NCBI GenBank assembly: GCA_043743335.1
Contig: JAYTWR010000169.1
Coordinates: forward strand, 1-64,000
Origin: UBA5216 sp043743335
Lineage (GTDB): Bacteria; Pseudomonadota; Gammaproteobacteria; Burkholderiales; SG8-41
DNA length: 64,000 nt
Direction: 5' to 3'
Made by a program: the position numbers and the translations under genes. This document shows, in pieces, positions 42,716 to 50,604 of the stretch. Below the pieces are notes generated by a model. That model was not told the DNA's origin. It searched no databases and saw nothing but the letters and a program-made list of their open reading frames with translations. Numbering within the stretch: position 1 is the first letter of the stretch; each line of letters starts with the position of its first letter.

Positions 42716-42797
42716 GGGTGCTTGTCTATCTTAGCGGGCGTGCATTCTAGCAGAGGCGAGTTGTCGCCCAGAGCGGTGAGGTGCAGGGTGGTGATAC

Positions 42798-42826
42798 GCA
42801 ACTAATTGATTTTATGGGTAAATTTA
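42798..42826 (-). repeat. Dispersed AT-rich repeat before the NHL gene
   Basis: Perfect IHF-consensus core on the minus strand at 42799-42811. The arm ATGGGTAAATTTAATTT resembles that at 26566. Confidence 0.72.
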
Positions 42827-42938
42827 ATTTACTTGCTACGCCGCAGCGAGCGCCGCACAGTCGCGTCCCACGTGCAGACCTGATACGCTCGGCAAAATTT
42901 TAACAGCGACTTCTTACCAACTCACCGCGAGCGCAACC

Positions 42939-43811
42939 ATGTCCGACACCCTTCCCGATCTGGGCTATACCCCCGTCCCCGATATGTTCAAGCTGCCTGC
43001 GGGCGTTAATTTTGGCCCGTGCTCCGGCGTGGCGGTGAACGCCAAGAACCATGTGCTGGTGTTTAACCGCAGCGAAAACGCGTTGATGGAATTCACTTCC
43101 ACGGGCGACTATGTGCGCACCATGGGGCGCGGCGTGTTCACCAACCCGCACGGGCTGCGCATCGACCGCGAAGGCAACATCTGGTGCACCGACACCATGG
43201 CGCACATCGTGGTGAAGATGAATGCGGACGGACGCATACTGATGGTGCTGGGCGTGGCGGGGCGCCCCGGTGAGTGGCATCAGGCCGGGCATCTCAGATG
43301 CTTTAACGAACCTAACGATATTGGTTTTGCCGCCAACGGTGATGTCTACATCACGCAGGGCCACGGCAAGGGTGACAACCTGGTGCATAAATTTAGCGCC
43401 AATGGCGATTACATCAAAACCTGGGGCGGCACCGGCAAGGCCAAGGGCCAATTCGATCAGCCGCACGCCATCGTGATTAACGGCAAGGGCTTGCTGTATA
43501 TCGCCGACCGTTCCAATCAGCGCATACAAGTGTTTGATGCGGACGGCAATTACATCCGCGAGAGTAGCCACCCCGGTACGCCGTGCGGGCTGGCGATGTG
43601 CCACGACAACTCACACATGGTGATGGCCCACGGCCACGCCGGCAAAATCATGAAGCTGGATGAAAACGGCAACGTGCTCGGCATCACCGGCAGTCAGGGC
43701 AAAGGGCCGAACCAGTACGGCGAAGCGCACTTTATCGCGCTCGATCAGAACGAGGATATTTATGTGGGTGACACACTGAACTGGCGCGTGCAAAAGCTGG
43801 TGAAGCGCTAG
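42939..43811 (+). CDS. NHL-repeat beta-propeller protein
   Basis: The 290-residue protein has NHL blades: FTNPHGLRIDREGNIWCTDTMAHIVVKM, FNEPNDIGFAANGDVYITQGHG, FDQPHAIVINGKGLLYIADRSNQRIQVFDADG and HFIALDQNEDIYVGDTLNWRVQKL. The pattern resembles peptidyl-alpha-hydroxyglycine lyase-like six-bladed propellers. No signal peptide is present. Function unknown; it is the second signal-less propeller in this Bug-rich segment. Confidence 0.78.
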   Translation: MSDTLPDLGYTPVPDMFKLPAGVNFGPCSGVAVNAKNHVLVFNRSENALMEFTSTGDYVRTMGRGVFTNPHGLRIDREGNIWCTDTMAHIVVKMNADGRILMVLGVAGRPGEWHQAGHLRCFNEPNDIGFAANGDVYITQGHGKGDNLVHKFSANGDYIKTWGGTGKAKGQFDQPHAIVINGKGLLYIADRSNQRIQVFDADGNYIRESSHPGTPCGLAMCHDNSHMVMAHGHAGKIMKLDENGNVLGITGSQGKGPNQYGEAHFIALDQNEDIYVGDTLNWRVQKLVKR

Positions 43812-43823
43812 GTATCGGCTGTT

Positions 43824-43844
43824 CCCCTCTGCGGAGCAGAGGGG
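43824..43844. repeat. REP-like hairpin after the NHL gene
   Basis: CCCCTCTGC (43824-43832), GGA loop, GCAGAGGGG (43836-43844), followed by GTGAGGAGTGAGGGGTGAGGG. There is no T tract, so it is not a canonical terminator. Confidence 0.6.
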
Positions 43845-43906
43845 TGAGGAGTGAGGGGTGAGGGAAGAAGTTACTGTTTCATAGGGACTGAATAAAGACG
43901 CAAAAA

Positions 43907-44602
43907 TTAAACCGGCAACTGCGTGAGCCCGGCCTGCGTGAATTTGGCTGCGTTTGCTTTGTGCGCCAAAAACTGCAACAGCTCGCGCGCCGCCGTCTGA
44001 TTTTTTGACTGCGTAAAAATCGCCGCCGCCGAATCGAAATGGGTTTGAATCGCTTCGGGTATGGGGCCGACAACCTCAATGCCCGGCACGGCAAGCAGTT
44101 CGCAAATTTGCTGGAACGCCATTTCCGCCTCGCCCGCCGTCACCACCACGCCGATGTAACCGCCGGGGCGCGTCACCGTTTTAGGTTTGACTGCTGCTGC
44201 GATGCCCAGCCGCTCGATCAGCCCCGGAAAGTACGCCCCGCTGGGGCCATGCACCGTGTGCGCTATCGATTTCGCGTTAAGCAACGTTTGCTTGAAGGCT
44301 TCGACACTGCTGATGTCAGGCTTGGGCGCGCCTTTTAGCACGCCAATGCCGATGGTAGAGCGCGCAAAGGGCTGCGCGCTGTCGGCGCTAAGAATGCCGG
44401 CGGTGGAGAGCTTGCTAATGGAAGTGGCCAGCAGCACCGCCGCATCAGCGCGTTCGCCGGCTTCAATGCGCGCCAGCGAATTTTTCGCCGTGTCGAGAAT
44501 CAGCGTGACTTTGTTGCCGGACGCGCGCTCGAATTCAGGCAGCAGTAAATCCAGCACCGGGCGCGTACTGTTGGAGGTGCGGACGGTGATTTCAGTGGGC
44601 AT
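43907..44602 (-). CDS. ModA-like substrate-binding protein without signal peptide
   Basis: This 231-residue protein has the type II periplasmic-binding-protein (molybdate-binding ModA-like) fold: DLLLPEFERASGNKVTLILDTAKNSLARIEAGERADAAVLLATSI, then ARSTIGIGVLKGAPKPDISSVEAFKQTLLNAKSIAHT and GEAEMAFQQICELLAVPGIEVVGPIP. It starts MPTEITVRTSNSTRP with no export signal, so it may be cytoplasmic. No ABC transporter genes adjoin. Ligand unknown. Confidence 0.75.
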   Translation of the reverse strand: MPTEITVRTSNSTRPVLDLLLPEFERASGNKVTLILDTAKNSLARIEAGERADAAVLLATSISKLSTAGILSADSAQPFARSTIGIGVLKGAPKPDISSVEAFKQTLLNAKSIAHTVHGPSGAYFPGLIERLGIAAAVKPKTVTRPGGYIGVVVTAGEAEMAFQQICELLAVPGIEVVGPIPEAIQTHFDSAAAIFTQSKNQTAARELLQFLAHKANAAKFTQAGLTQLPV

Positions 44603-44705
44603 CAGTCACTTTCGAAAAAAACAAACGGATTGCGGGGTAAAGCCTGACGCGTCAACCCGGCACAGGCTATGGCAAAGGCAATGGCACAGACAATAGTTTA
44701 GGCGG

Positions 44706-45653
44706 TTAAGCCACGCCCGCATCCTGCGCCTGCTGATCTGCGTGATAGCTGGATCGCACCAGCGGCCCGCTCGCGGCGTGGATAAAGCCCATCTCGGCAG
44801 CTTCGGCTGCGTACCGATCAAACACCGCCGGCTCGACAAAGCGCAGCACGGGCAAGTGGTGTGTGCTCGGTTGCAGGTATTGGCCGATGGTGAGCATGTC
44901 GACTTGGTGCGCGCGCAGGTCGCGCATCACGTCGAGGATTTCGTCGTCGGTTTCGCCCAAGCCCACCATCAAGCCAGATTTGGCGGGAATGTGCGGGAAT
45001 TTCTCTTTAAATTTTCTCAATAAATTCAATGAGTTATGGTAATCCGCACCAGGGCGGGCCTGTTTGTAGAGGCGCGGCACGGTTTCTAAATTGTGGTTCA
45101 TCACGTCGGGCGGGCACGCGGCGAGGATGTCGAGTGCGATGTCGAGGCGTCCGCGAAAATCAGGCACCAGCACCTCAATGCGCGTCTGCGGGGAGCGCGC
45201 GCGCACCTCGCGAATGCAGGCTTTGAAGTGCGCGGCCCCGCCGTCGCGCAGATCGTCGCGATCGACGCTGGTGATCACCACATATTTCAGTTTCAGGGCG
45301 GCTATGGTATCGGCCAGATGCACCGGTTCATCCGCATCGGGCGGCAGCGGCTTGCCGTGGCCCACGTCGCAAAACGGGCAGCGGCGGGTACACAAGTCGC
45401 CGAGGATCATGAAGGTAGCCGTGCCTTTGCCGAAGCATTCGCCGATATTGGGGCAGCTCGCTTCCTCGCACACGGTGTGCAACTTGTGTTCGCGCAGGAT
45501 GTGTTTGATTTCGCGAAAGCGCGGGCTGTCGGTCAGCCGCACGCGGATCCAGTCGGGCTTTTTCAGCGGCACGGCGCCTGCGACCGGCACGATTTTGATG
45601 GGGATGCGCGCGGTCTTGGCCTGACCTTTTTGTTTGACGCCGGGATCGCTCAT
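44706..45653 (-). CDS. lipA: Lipoyl synthase
   Basis: This 315-residue radical-SAM enzyme inserts sulfur at C6 and C8 of octanoyl groups. The auxiliary-cluster cysteines lie in CEEASCPNIGEC and the radical-SAM triad in CTRRCPFC. A C-terminal RSSYHAD serine motif is present. The start overlaps the lipB stop by 4 bp. A divergent copy of the dispersed repeat lies in the region encoding HNSLNLLRKFKEK. Confidence 0.96.
   Translation of the reverse strand: MSDPGVKQKGQAKTARIPIKIVPVAGAVPLKKPDWIRVRLTDSPRFREIKHILREHKLHTVCEEASCPNIGECFGKGTATFMILGDLCTRRCPFCDVGHGKPLPPDADEPVHLADTIAALKLKYVVITSVDRDDLRDGGAAHFKACIREVRARSPQTRIEVLVPDFRGRLDIALDILAACPPDVMNHNLETVPRLYKQARPGADYHNSLNLLRKFKEKFPHIPAKSGLMVGLGETDDEILDVMRDLRAHQVDMLTIGQYLQPSTHHLPVLRFVEPAVFDRYAAEAAEMGFIHAASGPLVRSSYHADQQAQDAGVA
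45009..45037 (+). repeat. Dispersed AT-rich repeat inside lipA
   Basis: Core at 45024-45036 has one mismatch (ATTCAA); the left arm AATTTTCTCAATAA fits the family. lipA reads it in antisense with TTA, TTG and AGA codons. Confidence 0.5.
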
Positions 45654-46297
45654 GACAGGGTTTGCATCAGACGTTGCGTGAGTTTTTCGCTAACGGTTTC
45701 AAACGCTTCGTTTACGCCACATTCGCGCAGTTGCGTGACGGCCAATCCGGCGTAGCCGCAGGGGTTGATGGCCAGAAACGGGGTAAGGTCCATGTCGATG
45801 TTGAGCGCGAGTCCGTGGTAGCAGCAGCCGTTTTTGACGCGCAGCCCGAGGGCGGCGATTTTGGCCTCGGCATTGTTGCGCGTCACGTAAACGCCGGGGG
45901 CATCTGCGCGGTAGTGCGCGGCGATGTGGTAACTGTCGAGCAAGTCTATCACGGCGCATTCGAGCTTTCGCACCAGCGCGCGCACGGCTAGATGGCGTCG
46001 CTTGATATCCAGCAACACGTAGGCGACGAGCTGGCCGGGGCCATGAAAGGTGATTTGCCCGCCACGGTCGGTATTCACCATGGGAATGCCGGTGTCGGCG
46101 CGCAACAGATGCTCAGGCTTGCCGGCCAGGCCCAGCGTGTAGACCGGCGGGTGCTCGGTGAGCCAGATTTCGTCGCGCGTGGCGGCGCTGCGTGCGGCGG
46201 TGAACTGCTGCATGCCCTGCCATGTGGCTTGGTAATCCGTGCGGCCGAGCGAGTGAATGGCGAGGGCGGGGGTGAGAATGAGGGCGGGGGAATTCAT
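45650..46297 (-). CDS. lipB: Octanoyltransferase
   Basis: The 215-residue enzyme moves octanoyl groups from acyl carrier protein to lipoyl domains. Motifs are EIWLTEHPPVYTLGLAGKPEHLL, TDRGGQITFHGPGQLVAYVLLD and the catalytic region KIAALGLRVKNGCCYHGLALN with Lys and Cys (the usual catalytic Cys lies in NPCGYAGLAVTQL). The ATG at 46297 gives MNSPALIL; the longer frame upstream is unsupported. It forms an operon with lipA. Confidence 0.94.
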   Translation of the reverse strand: MNSPALILTPALAIHSLGRTDYQATWQGMQQFTAARSAATRDEIWLTEHPPVYTLGLAGKPEHLLRADTGIPMVNTDRGGQITFHGPGQLVAYVLLDIKRRHLAVRALVRKLECAVIDLLDSYHIAAHYRADAPGVYVTRNNAEAKIAALGLRVKNGCCYHGLALNIDMDLTPFLAINPCGYAGLAVTQLRECGVNEAFETVSEKLTQRLMQTLS

Positions 46298-46398
46298 GGG
46301 CGCAAAGGTTGTCCGATGCTTTGAACGGTAGCACAATGCCGCTTTTCGCGGGCGATACGCCGATAGCGCTAACACCATTAACACAGCACCGGAATCCG

Positions 46399-46902
46399 AT
46401 GAATATCAAGCCAATTTTAAAAGCAGGGTTGCGCGCGTGGGCTTTGTGGTTTGTGTGGGTTGTGTGGGTTGTAATAGGCGGCACGGCGCACGCCGCTGAA
46501 GCCCGTTCGTACACCGCTGATTTGGCGACGATGTATAACGAATATCAGCGCGTGCTCGCGCTGCGCGACGCGTGTATGGCGCAGCCCGGCAAGCGCGAAG
46601 AAGTCATCGGTGCGTATAAAGACTGGTTTAACCGCCACGAGCGCATCATCGACGATTTCGACAACCGCTTCGCGGCGATGGTGAAACGCGCGTCGAAAGA
46701 TCAGGCCGATTACTCCAAAAACTACGGCAAGTATCAGGCCGAGGTTTTGCAAATGCGCGAAGACAACAAAAAGGCCTTGCTCGCCAGCAAGGAAAAACTC
46801 GCGCAGCAGTGCGGCGAATTCCCGGCGTATGTGCGCAGCCCCAAATCGGATATCCCCGCGATGTTCCCGGTGGAGTTTAAAACCGTCTATCGCGTGCGTT
46901 AA
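46399..46902 (+). CDS. Exported protein of unknown function, helical
   Basis: This 167-residue protein begins with a signal peptide (ALWFVWVVWVVIGGTAHA) whose VWVVWVV arises from a small GTTGTGTGG duplication. The mature part is strongly helical and charged: YNEYQRVLALRDACMAQPGKREEVIGAYKDWFNRHERIIDDFDNRF, then AEVLQMREDNKKALLASKEKLAQQC. Two cysteines could form a disulfide. No family recognised; periplasmic. Confidence 0.65.
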   Translation: MNIKPILKAGLRAWALWFVWVVWVVIGGTAHAAEARSYTADLATMYNEYQRVLALRDACMAQPGKREEVIGAYKDWFNRHERIIDDFDNRFAAMVKRASKDQADYSKNYGKYQAEVLQMREDNKKALLASKEKLAQQCGEFPAYVRSPKSDIPAMFPVEFKTVYRVR

Positions 46903-46941
46903 TGGCGGCGGCTTGGCGCAGCGCGGCCCTAGGGTAATAGG

Positions 46942-46970
46942 GTAACTAATTGTTTTTAAAAGGATTTTTT
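46942..46970 (-). repeat. Dispersed AT-rich repeat at the start of a hypothetical gene
   Basis: Core on the minus strand at 46943-46955 has one mismatch (TTGTTT). The following arm TAAAAGGATTTTTTG supplies the first codons of the gene at 46950. Confidence 0.65.
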
Positions 46971-47465
46971 GAAAAGTACGCTACGAACGTACTGTGGGCA
47001 GCGTGGCTGCTGTCGTGCGCCCTACCGGTGTGGGCCGCGACCGCCACACGCGACGATGCCGAAATCCAGCGCTGGCTGCATCAGCACGCGCAGCGCACGC
47101 AAAGTGTGGAGACGCCGGCGATGCGCCACCGCGTGGTGGGCGATTTAGATGGCGACGGCCGCGACGATGTGGCGGTGCTGTATACCTTAAAGCCGCGCGC
47201 GGCGCGTCGGGGCGAATCGCGCTATCTGGCGACGTTCAAACGACAGCGCCAAGGCTTGGCGTTTTACGCACATGTGCTGGTGAGCGGCCCCGGTGCGGGC
47301 GAGGCCAATCGCGCGACGATTTTAAATCGCGCGGTAGTGGTGGAAATGCTCACCTTCAAGTCCGGCGATGCGCGCTGTTGCCCCACACAGGCGACCACGC
47401 GACGTTACAAGCTCGGTGCGAACAGCTTGGTGCTGGACCGTGGCAGCGGTAAAGCGACGCGCTGA
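46950..47465 (+). CDS. Exported hypothetical protein with a FG-GAP-like calcium-loop segment
   Basis: The protein of about 171 residues starts at TTG 46950, inside a dispersed repeat. Residues about 13-30 form a signal peptide (VLWAAWLLSCALPVWAA). The motif GDLDGDGRDDVAVLY around residue 64 is a D-X-D-X-D calcium-binding-type loop as in FG-GAP/EF-hand-like repeats. The remainder is basic. The start is uncertain since no ATG is in frame near the signal peptide. Function unknown. Confidence 0.55.
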   Translation: MFLKGFFEKYATNVLWAAWLLSCALPVWAATATRDDAEIQRWLHQHAQRTQSVETPAMRHRVVGDLDGDGRDDVAVLYTLKPRAARRGESRYLATFKRQRQGLAFYAHVLVSGPGAGEANRATILNRAVVVEMLTFKSGDARCCPTQATTRRYKLGANSLVLDRGSGKATR

Positions 47466-47512
47466 GGGTCATGCTGGGGTAAAATCGGGCTTCATCTAAA
47501 GGGAGTTACAGT

Positions 47513-47647
47513 ATGGGCAGAGGCGACAAGCGTACGGCAAAAGGCAAACGGTTCAGAAGTTCGCACGGCATTTCGCGCCCGGCGGGCGGCAAAGTAGTGA
47601 AGGCTGCTGTGGGCACCAAAGCCAAGAAAACAGCCAAAAAAGCGTAG
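47513..47647 (+). CDS. 30S ribosomal protein THX family (bTHX), small basic protein
   Basis: A 44-residue frame starts MGRGDKRTAKGKRFRSSHG, matching the THX family of small basic ribosomal proteins (G-R-G-D-K-[KR]-T...G-K). It continues ISRPAGGK with a lysine/alanine-rich tail AKKTAKKA. GGGAG at 47501-47505 precedes the ATG. TAAAAT at 47479-47484 is a possible -10. The gene is too short for usual ORF length cut-offs. In proteobacteria THX-like proteins bind the 30S head. Confidence 0.75.
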   Translation: MGRGDKRTAKGKRFRSSHGISRPAGGKVVKAAVGTKAKKTAKKA

Positions 47648-47680
47648 TCGAAAAGCGGGGTCGTGCAGTCGTAACAGCGC

Positions 47681-47950
47681 TTACAGCACCTTGACTACCA
47701 TCGGGTGATCGCACAGCGCTTGGTACAGGCCATCCAGTTGCACGCGTGATTGCGCGCGGATGGTGCAGGTCAGGCTTAAATATTTGCCTTTGCTGCTGGG
47801 GCGCATTTCCATTTCAGCGCCATCGTAATCGGGCGCGTGCTGTTTGACCACGGTGAGTATGGCCTGCGCGTAACCCGGTTGCTGAAGGCCGATAATCTTC
47901 AGCGGAAAATCACACGGAAACGTCAGCAGGCTGGCGGTTTCTTCGGCCAT
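47681..47950 (-). CDS. DUF493 (YbeD) family protein
   Basis: The 89-residue protein has the YbeD ferredoxin-like fold: FPCDFPLKIIGLQQPGYAQAILTVVKQHAPDYD and GKYLSLTCTIRAQSRVQLDGLYQALCDHPMVVKVL. YbeD-like genes lie between dacA and lipB in many proteobacteria; a link to lipoate metabolism is suggested by context but not shown. It is downstream of the aminotransferase gene by 72 bp on the same strand. Confidence 0.9.
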   Translation of the reverse strand: MAEETASLLTFPCDFPLKIIGLQQPGYAQAILTVVKQHAPDYDGAEMEMRPSSKGKYLSLTCTIRAQSRVQLDGLYQALCDHPMVVKVL

Positions 47951-48022
47951 AAGATCAGTTGACTGCGGATGAGTGGACTGCGGATCGTTTGACTGCGGAA
48001 TGTTCGGTGGCAGGATCGGTGG

Positions 48023-48889
48023 CTACGGCTTGCGCATCACATCGCGCTTGAAATCCTGATACAGCGTATGCATGCGCCGGAACAGCATGCCTGGCGCGCC
48101 GTCGCCCACCGGTTGGCCATCGAGCGTCGTAATCGCGAGCACTTCTTTGGTGGACGAGGTGACCCAGATTTCATCGGCATTGCGCGTCTCGGCCTCGGAG
48201 ATTTCGCGCACCTCGACTTCAAACTCGCGCGCGTGGGCGATTTCCAGCACCACGTCGTAGGTGATGCCCGGCAGCACGAGATGGTTTTTCGGCGGGGCCA
48301 GCAGCACACCGTTTTTCACCACGAACACATTGCTCGCCGAAGCTTCGGTGAGCTTGCCTTCGCGGAACAAAATGGTTTCCACCGCGCCGACGTCTGCCGC
48401 CATCTGGCGCAACAGGCAATTGCCTAGCAGCGACACCGACTTCACATCGCATTTCAGCCAGCGAAAATCGGATGCCGTGATGGCCGACACGCCGTGGTCG
48501 ATTTGCGCCTGCGGCGGCGTGGTCAACGGGCTCGACATCAGGAACACCGTCTGCTTGATGTCTTTGGGGAACGCGTGATCGCGCTTGGCCACCCCGCGCG
48601 TGACTTGCAGATAAATCGATTGATCTTCGCCCGCACTGACTGTATTGCGCGCGACGAGCTCGTTCATGAGGCTGGTCCATTCGGCATCGGACAGCGGGTT
48701 GGCGAGCCGTATGCCATCGAGGCTGTGCTGCAGGCGGCGCAAATGTTCGGCCATCCGAAACGGCGTGCGCGAATAAGCAGGCACCACCTCATACACGCCA
48801 TCGCCAAAAATAAAGCCGCGGTCGAGCACGGGAATCCGCGCGTCCTCCAGCGGCATGAATGCGCCGTTCAGGTAAACAATATCGCTCAT
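48023..48889 (-). CDS. dat: D-amino acid aminotransferase (class IV)
   Basis: This 288-residue PLP enzyme of fold type IV makes D-alanine/D-glutamate precursors. It shows YLNGAFMPLEDARIPVLDRGFIFGDGVYEV at the N-terminus, VTRGVAKRDHAFP, the PLP lysine in CDVKSVSLLGN, LTEASASNVFVVKNG and WVTSSTKEVLAITTLDG. D-Ala synthesis next to a D-Ala-D-Ala carboxypeptidase gene fits cell-wall metabolism. Branched-chain specificity is unlikely given RGVAKRDH. Confidence 0.87.
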   Translation of the reverse strand: MSDIVYLNGAFMPLEDARIPVLDRGFIFGDGVYEVVPAYSRTPFRMAEHLRRLQHSLDGIRLANPLSDAEWTSLMNELVARNTVSAGEDQSIYLQVTRGVAKRDHAFPKDIKQTVFLMSSPLTTPPQAQIDHGVSAITASDFRWLKCDVKSVSLLGNCLLRQMAADVGAVETILFREGKLTEASASNVFVVKNGVLLAPPKNHLVLPGITYDVVLEIAHAREFEVEVREISEAETRNADEIWVTSSTKEVLAITTLDGQPVGDGAPGMLFRRMHTLYQDFKRDVMRKP

Positions 48890-48929
48890 AAGGGCCTCAA
48901 GAAATACCGTGAAGTTTATTGCTTATCGA

Positions 48930-50060
48930 CTATTGCAATGCCAGTCGCAACGCATCCCAAGTGCGGCCCCATACGCCGGCCACGGGCACGTCTTCCAGCG
49001 CCACCACCGGTAGCGTGTGATACGGCTTGCCGTTTAACTCCAGCTTGAGTGTGGCGATGGGCTGGCCGATGCGCAGCGGGGCGAGCAGCGGCTGTTGGCT
49101 TTCAATTTTGGCTTTGAGACTGGCGGCTTGGCCCTTGGGCACGGTCACGTACAGCCCGGCGGGAAACCCCGCTTTGATGTGATTCAGTGTGCCCTTCCAG
49201 ACGCGTGGCGTGGTGGCGGCCTGCTGGGCTTCATACAGGCGCACGGTATCGAAATTCTGGTAGCCGTAATTCAGCAGTTTCTGGCTTTCAGCAGCGCGCG
49301 CGGCATCTGAATTCGTGCCCAGCACCACGCTGATCAAGCGCCGGTTGTCACGCTTGGCGGAGCTAATCAGGCAATAACCGGCGGCCTCGGTATGACCGGT
49401 CTTTACACCGTCTACCGTCGGGTCGCGCCACAGCAGGCGGTTGCGGTTGGGCTGGGTGATGTCGTTATAGCGATATTCTTTTTGCGCGTAGAGCGGATAG
49501 TGTTCCGGGTATTCGCGTATCAGCGCGGCGGTCAACTGCGCCAAATCGCGCGCAGTGGAGGTGTGCTGCGGCGCGGGCAGGCCGGTGGAGTTGGCAAACT
49601 GCGTGTTGGTCAAGCCCATGCGCTTGGCTTCCTGATTCATGCGCGTGACGAAGGCTTCTTCGCTGCCGGAGACGGCCTCGGCCAGCGCAAGGGTGGCGTC
49701 GTTGCCCGACTGGATAATCATGCCACGGATGAGTTCGCTGACGGTGACCGGGATATCGACCTGAATGAACATGCGCGAACCAATCGCTTTGCGCGCTCGC
49801 TCAGACACCGGCACATTTTGCTCCAGCTTGATTTTCTTTTGCTTCAGTGCGTCGAACACCAGATACGCGGTCATCAGTTTGGTGAGCGATGCCGGTTCGA
49901 AGCGATCATCGTGCTTGTAGCCGGTAATCAGTTGGCCGCTTTGGGTGTCGAGCAGCACCCATGAACGCGCGGCGATTTCAGAGGCGGGCGGCACCTGCGC
50001 GCGCGCGGGTGCGGCGCACGTGGCGCACAGCAACAGCAGAATGAGTAGTCGGTTCAGCAC
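48930..50060 (-). CDS. dacA: D-alanyl-D-alanine carboxypeptidase (penicillin-binding protein 5/6 type)
   Basis: This 376-residue exported serine peptidase (signal peptide to about A21-Q22) trims terminal D-Ala from peptidoglycan stem peptides. The penicillin-binding motifs are S58-L-T-K61, S118-G-N120 and K220-T-G222. A C-terminal beta domain and an amphipathic tail (WGRTWDALRLALQ) for membrane attachment are present. The order dacA-dat-DUF493-lipB-lipA is conserved in Betaproteobacteria. Whether it is PBP5 or PBP6-like cannot be told. Confidence 0.94.
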   Translation of the reverse strand: MLNRLLILLLLCATCAAPARAQVPPASEIAARSWVLLDTQSGQLITGYKHDDRFEPASLTKLMTAYLVFDALKQKKIKLEQNVPVSERARKAIGSRMFIQVDIPVTVSELIRGMIIQSGNDATLALAEAVSGSEEAFVTRMNQEAKRMGLTNTQFANSTGLPAPQHTSTARDLAQLTAALIREYPEHYPLYAQKEYRYNDITQPNRNRLLWRDPTVDGVKTGHTEAAGYCLISSAKRDNRRLISVVLGTNSDAARAAESQKLLNYGYQNFDTVRLYEAQQAATTPRVWKGTLNHIKAGFPAGLYVTVPKGQAASLKAKIESQQPLLAPLRIGQPIATLKLELNGKPYHTLPVVALEDVPVAGVWGRTWDALRLALQ

Positions 50061-50115
50061 ACGGTGATTATACGTGGCGTGGCGCGGCTCTGTACAGCAC
50101 CCAGCCGCCCTACGT

Positions 50116-50155
50116 CAGGCATTCAGGCATTCAGGCATTCAGGCATTCAGGCATC
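50116..50155. repeat. Octanucleotide tandem repeat (CAGGCATT, five units)
   Basis: CAGGCATT repeats at 50116, 50124, 50132 and 50140, with a fifth CAGGCATC at 50148. On the minus strand the unit reads ATGCCTGA, which contains both ATG and TGA. The zinc-finger gene's stop codon (50147-50149) lies inside the array. Confidence 0.85.
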
Positions 50156-50353
50156 TTTGCCCTGATCGAGATAGCGCTTCATGGCGGCGCGCATCAGCCG
50201 GGTATTGTTTTGGAAATTGCGGCAGCCAGCGCAAATGAGCAGGTGAAAGCGCAGCCACAGTTTTTCGCCGGTAGACAGCCGCGTTTCGTGCTCGCGCGAA
50301 ACGAGCAGTGATATATCCCGGCACGTCAGTTTTTTCACGATCGCCCAAACCAT
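50147..50353 (-). CDS. zf-HC2 domain protein (putative anti-sigma factor)
   Basis: The 68-residue protein has a zinc-binding C...H-X3-C-X2-C pattern: LTCRDISLLVSREHETRLS, then RFHLLICAGCRNFQNN. This is the small zinc-finger protein found downstream of ECF sigma genes in Betaproteobacteria. Its ATG overlaps the end of the sigma-factor remnant. If it is an anti-sigma factor, its partner here is broken. Its stop lies in an octanucleotide repeat. Confidence 0.75.
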   Translation of the reverse strand: MVWAIVKKLTCRDISLLVSREHETRLSTGEKLWLRFHLLICAGCRNFQNNTRLMRAAMKRYLDQGKDA

Positions 50354-50532
50354 CTGGTTTCAAGGCATTCGCGCAGCGCCAAGCGCGCGCGATGCAGCAT
50401 CACCCAGCAGTTATTTGTGGAGACTTCCAGTTCTTTACAAATGTCGCCGGTGTCGAGCGCCATCACCTCGCGCATCATGAAGGCGCGTGCGGTTTTTGCC
50501 GGGGACGTTGCCGAGGGTATTAGCAGCGCTCA
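50335..50532 (-). pseudogene. ECF sigma factor remnant (region 4 only, frameshifted)
   Basis: A frame from about 50529 to the TGA at 50335 encodes KTARAFMMREVMALDTGDICKELEVSTNNCWVMLHRARLALRECLE, the sigma-70 region 4 helix-turn-helix. Upstream the matching sequence (NTLGNVPGK) is in another frame. The switch falls in the A5 run at 50492-50497, where four A residues would restore continuity. Regions 1-2 are absent; the homology ends at the dispersed repeat at 50534. It is a truncated and frameshifted pseudogene whose anti-sigma-like neighbour is intact. Confidence 0.7.
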
Positions 50533-50533
50533 T

Positions 50534-50562
50534 GTATTAACTGTTTAAAATCAATTACTTAC
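50534..50562 (+). repeat. Dispersed AT-rich repeat at the sigma-remnant break
   Basis: Perfect IHF-consensus core at 50549-50561; it begins within a few bases of where sigma-factor homology stops. Confidence 0.75.
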
Positions 50563-50604
50563 ATAACAATCGCCATTTGCGTGCAGAGCCAGTGGCAAGG
50601 CGCT

